Source of the DNA: an uncultured Balneolaceae bacterium | GTDB taxonomy: Bacteria > Bacteroidota > Rhodothermia > Balneolales > Balneolaceae | Assembly: GCA_937982515.1 (NCBI GenBank) | Contig: CALJMB010000355.1 | Location: 1 to 10,391 of the forward strand | Direction of reading: 5' to 3' | DNA: 10,391 nucleotides | Shown: positions 6,695 through 10,391 of the stretch, piece after piece | How positions within the stretch are numbered: position 1 is the stretch's first letter | Layout of the letters: every line of letters begins with the position of its first letter | Notes under the pieces: model-generated | What the model was told of the DNA's origin: nothing | What the model saw: the letters and a program-made list of their open reading frames with translations, nothing else | Database searches by the model: none | Program-made: the position numbers and the translations under genes

Positions 6695-8431
6695 TTATCG
6701 GGCAAGCTCATCCATGATCGTATCCATTTTCTCTTCCAGCTGCCTGGTTACACGGTCAAAATCACTTCTGTTCTCCAGGCGGCTGTTTACGCTGCAGTAG
6801 AATTTGATTTTAGGTTCCGTACCCGAGGGGCGAACGGAGACGATGGATTCATCTTCCGTTATAAACTGTAGTACGTTGGAGGTCGGGAGATCGATAGGCG
6901 ATACCTTGCCTGTTTTGAGGTTTCTCTCTTCGCTTGTCTTGTAATCTCTGACCGTAACCACCTCTGATCTGCCCAGTTGTGAGGGCGGATTGGCACGGAA
7001 TTCCTTCATGATTTGCTGAATCTCTTCCGACCCTTTTTTACCCTTTTTGTATAGGGCTACCAGTCGTTCCCTGAAGTAGCCGTATTCTTGATATAAGCTG
7101 ATAAGAGTTTCGAACAGGCTGCTGCCCTTATCTTTATAATAGGCCGTCATTTCCGCAATGATAGCCGAAGACACTATGGCATCTTTGTCGCGTACATGAT
7201 CGCCTATCAGATATCCGTAGCTCTCTTCTCCGCCCGCGATGAATTGCTTTTTGCCTTCAAGGCGGGTCATCAGCTCCCCGATGTATTTAAAGCCCGTCAG
7301 GGTGCTGAAGCACTCTACTTCGTAATGCCGGGCTATCCGGTCGATCAGGCCGGTTGTCACAACCGTTTTAACAATGTACTCATCCCCCCCGAGCTTGCCG
7401 GCTTGTTGCCAGGCATGAAGCATGTAATTGATGATCAGAGAACCGATCTGGTTTCCATTAAGTAATATCCACTCATCTTTGTCATCTTTAACGGCGATGC
7501 CCACGCGGTCGGCATCGGGATCGGTGGCCATCACCAGTTCGGCATCGATCTCCCGTGCTTTATCAAGGGCCAGGGTGAGCGCCTCTTTTTCCTCGGGATT
7601 CGGGTACTCTACCGTTGGAAAGTTTCCGTCAAAAGACATCTGCTCTTCCACAAAGGTCGCATTTTCAAACCCATATCGCCTGAAGACGTCTGGCATCAGC
7701 ACGCCTGCCGTGCCGTGGATAGGGGAGAATACAATCTTCAGATCACTCTGCCGCTTAATGGCATCGCCAGCTACAGAAAAACCCGCAATGGTTTCTATAT
7801 ATTTCCTGTCGATCTCTTCCCCGACCGATTCGATCAGCTGCGGATTGCCGGAAAACCGGATCTCTTCAACATCCCGGATCTTCTGTACTTCTTCCATCAC
7901 CAGCCGGTCGTGAGGGGGCACCAACTGTCCGCCATCCGCCCCATAGGCTTTAAAGCCGTTATACTCTTTGGGATTATGAGAGGCCGTAAGCATTACGCCG
8001 CCCTGGCAGCCCAGCTCCCGGATGGCAAAGGAGAGTTCCGGTGTGGGACGCAGGCCATCGAACAGGTATACATGTATACCGTTGGCAGAGAAAATATCGG
8101 CTACTACACGAGCCAGGGTTTCAGAGTTGTTGCGTGAATCGTGAGCTATGGCCACTTTGATAAGTTCGTCCGGGTAGGTGTTTTTGAGAAAGTTACTGAA
8201 TCCCTGGGCCGCCATGCCAAACGTGTATTTATTCACCCGGTTAGAGCCTACCCCCATTATGCCGCGAATGCCTCCTGTGCCGAATTCCAGATCCCGGTAA
8301 AAAGCATCCGTCAGTGCTTCATACTCTTTGTTATCGAGCATGGCCTGAATGTTACTTTTAGTCTGATCATCGTAACTGCCGTTGAGCCAGTGGCCTATTC
8401 TTTTTTGTACTGCGGGATCTAAAGATTGCAT
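6695..8431 (-). CDS. pgcA: Phosphoglucomutase/phosphomannomutase, PgcA type
   Basis: This alpha-D-phosphohexomutase interconverts glucose-1-phosphate and glucose-6-phosphate (possibly also mannose phosphates) in the cytoplasm, supplying sugar nucleotides for envelope and storage polymers. The 578-aa length matches PgcA/PGM2-like enzymes (B. subtilis PgcA 581 aa). The four domains are marked in order: the active phosphoserine S151 in TASHNPKEYNG, the Mg2+ loop DPDADR (D304, D306, D308), the sugar-binding GGEESYGY (400-407), and the phosphate-binding RPSGTEPK (534-541) in domain 4. The N-terminal FGTGGIRGIMG (50-60) is the family's substrate-phosphate region. The ATG at 8431 fits the usual N-terminus, and no Shine-Dalgarno is seen. 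It lies on the same strand as the peptidase, but the 194-bp gap to that start argues against a tight operon. Confidence 0.95.
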   Translation of the reverse strand: MQSLDPAVQKRIGHWLNGSYDDQTKSNIQAMLDNKEYEALTDAFYRDLEFGTGGIRGIMGVGSNRVNKYTFGMAAQGFSNFLKNTYPDELIKVAIAHDSRNNSETLARVVADIFSANGIHVYLFDGLRPTPELSFAIRELGCQGGVMLTASHNPKEYNGFKAYGADGGQLVPPHDRLVMEEVQKIRDVEEIRFSGNPQLIESVGEEIDRKYIETIAGFSVAGDAIKRQSDLKIVFSPIHGTAGVLMPDVFRRYGFENATFVEEQMSFDGNFPTVEYPNPEEKEALTLALDKAREIDAELVMATDPDADRVGIAVKDDKDEWILLNGNQIGSLIINYMLHAWQQAGKLGGDEYIVKTVVTTGLIDRIARHYEVECFSTLTGFKYIGELMTRLEGKKQFIAGGEESYGYLIGDHVRDKDAIVSSAIIAEMTAYYKDKGSSLFETLISLYQEYGYFRERLVALYKKGKKGSEEIQQIMKEFRANPPSQLGRSEVVTVRDYKTSEERNLKTGKVSPIDLPTSNVLQFITEDESIVSVRPSGTEPKIKFYCSVNSRLENRSDFDRVTRQLEEKMDTIMDELAR

Positions 8432-8865
8432 GCTGATTTTTAAGTTCTTGTCTTATGTTGAATGTGGCTGTTCTCTTACCTCTAAAACGCCAGTTCGTGT
8501 GCTGGTCTACGGCCGCGTTAAGGAGAACGCGGATATCATGGATGGGGCCGATACGCACGAATAATACGATACATCCTATGTTAACGTGAGTTCGGGATAA
8601 GAAATACGATATATATAAGCCTCTCTTCAAGGGGAGAGGTAGAGGTGTCTCTACATGTTATCCTTATCTCGAATGCACCTTATTATTATTACTTGCGAAG
8701 ATCGGCTCCACCCGCCGTATCCGCGCTCTGCAAAAGCGACACGCTCTAAAGGTAAGGTTAAGCTGAAATTATTTCTAATGCATATTTCGTACTTCGCGGC
8801 GGATCGCCCGGCCTGTACGCTTTGTAAGTTCAAATGCTTTAGAGAGTTCCGGCCTGAACCCCACA
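8432..8865. other. Gene-free gap with hairpin and MITE-like copy B
   Basis: This 434-bp gap lies between the phosphoglucomutase start and the end of the SulP remnant. It must contain the phosphoglucomutase promoter, but no clear consensus is visible. At 8513-8532 a perfect 7-bp hairpin (CCGCGTT/AACGCGG, loop AAGGAG) lies about 80-100 bp upstream of that gene's start. MITE-like copy B occupies 8583-8681. The rest (8682-8865) has open frames on both strands of up to 90 codons, but they have no recognisable protein features and overlap one another, so I do not call a gene. Confidence 0.5.
8583..8681. repeat. MITE-like element, copy B
   Basis: This 99-bp stretch has the same layout as copy A at 2314-2456. 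The left end reads AACGTGAGTTCGGGATAAG, and the right end, inverted, reads AAGGTGCATTCGAGATAAG. The inner part has a hairpin CCTCTC...GAGAGG (8620-8639) that shares CAAGGGGAGAG with copy A. It is about 44 bp shorter than copy A, with the difference inside the element. No clear target duplication flanks it. Left ends of copies A and B differ at only a few of 19 positions, which supports a shared family. Confidence 0.65.
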
Positions 8866-9765
8866 CTAGGCCAGTTCATCTGAAACCAGTTTGTATTTGG
8901 GATCTTCCCAGTAGTTCACGTCAATGATTGCGGAGGCGTTATCCAACATCCTGCGGCAATCGGCCCTGAGGTGTTTCAAATGTGCTTTTTTACCAACCTT
9001 CGCATAGCGTTCGGTCACTTTGTTCAAAGCCTCGATGGCAGAGTGATCTACCACACGCGACTCCTTAAAGTCGATGATTATTTCATCGGGATCTTCATTC
9101 ACATCGAACTTTTGCTGAAACAGCCCGGCTGATCCAAAGAACAGCGGCCCGTAAATTTCGTAATGCTTCACTCCGTTTTCGTCTATGCGTTTCCTTACCC
9201 GGATCCGGAGTGCATTTTCCCAGGCAAATTTCAGGGCTGAGATGATTACTCCTATCAGAACGGCTACTGCGAGGTTGTGGAACAGAACCGTTATCAGGGC
9301 TACTGTTATCATCACAATAAAATCGGTATGCGGCACATTCCGGAACATCCGCAGACTGGCCCACTCAAACGTCCCCATCTCAACCATAAACATCAGCCCC
9401 ACGAGTGCGGCCATCGGTACCTGTTCTATCAAAGGCGCTCCTATTAAAACGAAAAGAAGCAGGCTGACCGAGGCTACAATGCCTGAAATGCGGTTGCGCC
9501 CTCCCGAACTTACATTGATGATGCTTTGTCCGATCATAGCACAGCCACCCATTCCTCCAAAAAAACCACACACAAAATTGGCTATTCCCTGGGCAACGCT
9601 CTCTTTGTTACCTCGTCCCCGTGTTTCGGTCATTTCATCGACTATAGTCAGGGTGAGCAGGCTTTCGATAAGCCCCACCAGAGCCATAATCAACGCGTAA
9701 GGAAACACGATGATCAGCGTCTCCAGGTTAGAAGGGAACAACGGGGAGAGGCCTTGGGGCTTCAT
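8866..9765 (-). CDS. SulP anion transporter, C-terminal half with STAS; N-terminus missing
   Basis: SulP proteins carry sulfate, bicarbonate or other anions across the inner membrane, and intact bacterial members are about 490-570 aa. Only 299 aa are encoded here. The N-terminus joins the family at NLETLIIVFPYALIMALVGLIESLLTL (11-37), which is the start of the second half of the transport domain. Family signatures follow: TETRGRGNKESVAQG, GFFGGMGGCAMIGQS, a hydrophobic helix at 97-112, then 117-132 and 148-180. The STAS domain spans about 196-290 with VVDHSAIEAL at 238-247. An in-frame TAA lies two codons upstream of the ATG, and no remnant of the first seven helices is visible in 9766-10391. 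Because the fold is two inverted seven-helix repeats, this fragment should not transport on its own. It is most likely a pseudogene, or one half of a gene split by an insertion. The remaining frame is clean, implying a recent event. Confidence 0.85.
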   Translation of the reverse strand: MKPQGLSPLFPSNLETLIIVFPYALIMALVGLIESLLTLTIVDEMTETRGRGNKESVAQGIANFVCGFFGGMGGCAMIGQSIINVSSGGRNRISGIVASVSLLLFVLIGAPLIEQVPMAALVGLMFMVEMGTFEWASLRMFRNVPHTDFIVMITVALITVLFHNLAVAVLIGVIISALKFAWENALRIRVRKRIDENGVKHYEIYGPLFFGSAGLFQQKFDVNEDPDEIIIDFKESRVVDHSAIEALNKVTERYAKVGKKAHLKHLRADCRRMLDNASAIIDVNYWEDPKYKLVSDELA

Positions 9766-9829
9766 TGCTTAGCCCGGAACCGCGTTGCATTGCATCACCC
9801 CGCGCTTAGAGAAAACAGCCCCCCCGCTC

Positions 9830-10026
9830 CCCACTCCGAAGGAGTTGAACCCCCGATAGCCCCGGATGCAATCCGGGGTTGCAGGGATACGACCACCGTC
9901 AACCCCGGCAGGGGTTGAACCGGGCGGCCGTCGGTTCAACTCCTTCGGAGTGGGCGGTGTGCTTGCCATGTTGTTCTCCCGGATTGCATCCGGGGCTATC
10001 GGGGGGGGTATCCGCCTCCGGCGGAT
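9830..10026. repeat. Cluster of REP-like GC-rich palindromes
   Basis: At least six short perfect hairpins lie within 200 bp, each with a 3-4 nt loop: ACTCC-GAA-GGAGT (9833-9845), CCCCGGAT-GCA-ATCCGGGG (9860-9878), TCAACCCC-GGCA-GGGGTTGA (9899-9918), ACTCC-TTC-GGAGT (9940-9952), CCCGGAT-TGC-ATCCGGG (9978-9994) and ATCCGCC-TCC-GGCGGAT (10010-10026). At a larger scale, 9830-9851 (22 nt) is repeated inverted at 9933-9954, and 9850-9877 (28 nt) is repeated inverted at 9978-10005, both without mismatch. The order is A, B, A-inverted, B-inverted, so it is not one simple hairpin. Modules of this look are common between genes in Bacteroidota-like genomes and resemble REP sequences moved by RAYT transposases. 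No such transposase is in the window. The open frames crossing it are by-products of the repeats. Confidence 0.75.
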
Positions 10027-10177
10027 GGGCTGGTCTTACCCGCAAACGGGCAGCATGGGTAAGTGTTTGGTAGCTGGAAGAAAGAACCGGCCCGGCCTGA
10101 TAACGCCCTGCCCCTTAAGGAGGATCTGGCCGCCGCTCTGGCAGCTCGGCCCCGCCCCCTTCCTGCGTTGTGCGCCC
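10027..10177. other. GC-rich non-coding stretch with nested hairpins
   Basis: No gene is apparent. CTTACCC (10035-10041) can pair with GGGTAAG (10057-10063), or CCCG-CAAA-CGGG (10039-10050) can form instead, so two overlapping alternatives exist. GGCCG (10128-10132) pairs with CGGCC (10147-10151) around an inner GCT/AGC step. AAGGAGGA at 10117-10124 looks like a strong ribosome-binding site, but no ATG, GTG or TTG follows at a usable distance. The end of this stretch (10151-10177) is one arm of the inverted pair around the 23-bp array. Confidence 0.35.
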
Positions 10178-10379
10178 GATATACCTATATCATACCTGCT
10201 GATATGCCTATATCGGTCCGGGTGATATTACGATATCCTACCATCGGATATAGTAATATCACTCGCTATGATATAGTAATATCGGATTCTGCGATATACT
10301 CATATCGCTCGGCGCGATATAGTGATATCAGTCGCTGCGATATACTAATATCGGGCGGGTGGCGCCGTAAGGGGAGGGG
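10151..10379. repeat. GC-rich inverted arms bracketing the 23-bp array
   Basis: The 22 bases ending at 10177 can be paired with the 22 bases starting at 10353, in register and without bulges: 15 Watson-Crick pairs, 4 G-T pairs and 3 mismatches by my count. The first five pairs directly touch the array (CGCCC/GGGCG), and CCCCTT (10156-10161) pairs with AAGGGG (10369-10374). A further CCC/GGG match extends the arms to about 10151 and 10379. Thus the array sits inside an imperfect GC-rich inverted repeat and could form the crown of a long multi-branched hairpin. Low sequence complexity of the arms makes chance pairing easier. Confidence 0.45.
10178..10352. repeat. Array of eight palindromes with exact 23-bp period
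   Basis: GATAT-N4-ATATC occurs at 10178, 10201, 10224, 10247, 10270, 10293, 10316 and 10339, each 14 bp, with no mismatch in the ten fixed bases and exactly 23 bp from start to start. The four central bases vary: ACCT, GCCT, TACG, AGTA, AGTA, ACTC, AGTG, ACTA. The seven 9-nt spacers are all different: ATACCTGCT, GGTCCGGGT, CTACCATCG, ACTCGCTAT, GGATTCTGC, GCTCGGCGC, AGTCGCTGC. The AT-only arms contrast with GC-rich spacers and flanks. Strict conservation of arms and length, with free variation elsewhere, indicates selection or copying of a defined unit rather than a decayed satellite. The function is unknown. Options are a multi-site binding array, a structured RNA, or a set of recombination sites. 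Repeat and spacer are too short for CRISPR. Confidence 0.9.
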
Positions 10380-10391
10380 CGCGGTGCTTCT

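Noticed and set aside
8651..8866. Minus-strand frame of 71 codons directly after the SulP stop
   Set aside because: It overlaps the MITE-like element, has no recognisable features, and abuts the stop codon of a truncated gene. It is probably chance.
9866..10225. Plus-strand open frame of 119 codons across the palindromes, and overlapping frames nearby
   Set aside because: The translations (for example repeated NSFGVG and STPAGVE) are by-products of the palindromic modules read in several frames. There are no protein features and the frames overlap one another.
10178..10352. CRISPR array
   Set aside because: Repeats of 14 bp with a variable centre and spacers of 9 nt are far below CRISPR sizes, and no cas gene is in the window.
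10178..10352. Integron attC sites or a cassette array
   Set aside because: There is no integrase, no cassette ORFs between sites, no attC core (GTTRRRY) and no room for cassettes with 23-bp spacing.
10369..10391. Gene start at the right edge: AAGGGGAGG followed by GTG at 10384
   Set aside because: Only two full codons remain in the window, other genes here do not use such ribosome sites, and the purine run is explained by the inverted arm. It cannot be judged without the next sequence.

Overview
The window looks like chromosomal DNA of a Gram-negative bacterium of the Bacteroidota/Rhodothermota-Balneolota kind. This is an inference from several things together: a periplasmic S9B dipeptidyl peptidase, a Sec lipoprotein with a Cys lipobox, starts without Shine-Dalgarno sequences, a SulP subfamily known to me from marine and halophilic bacteria, and intergenic palindromes of the type common in those phyla. 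A Balneola/Gracilimonas-like source fits best but is not proven.

Positions 1-9765 hold seven coding regions, mostly single transcription units in alternating orientation. In order they are: rlmN (minus, 23S rRNA/tRNA m2A methyltransferase), an unrecognised secreted lipoprotein (plus), osmC (minus, peroxide reductase), an MscS-type mechanosensitive channel (plus), a large secreted dipeptidyl-peptidase IV-type enzyme (minus), a PgcA-type phosphoglucomutase (minus), and the C-terminal half plus STAS domain of a SulP anion transporter (minus). The SulP gene lacks its N-terminal seven-helix half. OsmC and MscS share a divergent intergenic region and both relate to oxidative or osmotic stress. The other genes show no functional linkage.

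The intergenic regions carry repeats: two copies of a small element with about 20-bp terminal inverted repeats (2314-2456 and 8583-8681), a long imperfect palindrome and a perfect 14-bp hairpin between the convergent MscS and peptidase genes, and a dense cluster of REP-like palindromes (9830-10026) that starts about 65 bp beyond the point where SulP is cut off.

The most unusual part is the right end, with no recognisable gene from 9766 to 10391. At 10178-10352 lie eight copies of GATAT-N4-ATATC, spaced exactly 23 bp apart and separated by 9-nt spacers of different sequence. The first and last base of the spacers are complementary in five of seven cases, with a sixth a G/T pair, so the natural unit may be a 6-bp dyad around a variable 7-nt centre. 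The array is bracketed by GC-rich arms that are inverted, imperfect copies of each other (about 10151-10177 and 10353-10379). It does not match CRISPR, an integron attC site, or any repeat family I can name. A multi-site protein-binding array, a structured RNA, or a recombination-site array are all open possibilities.
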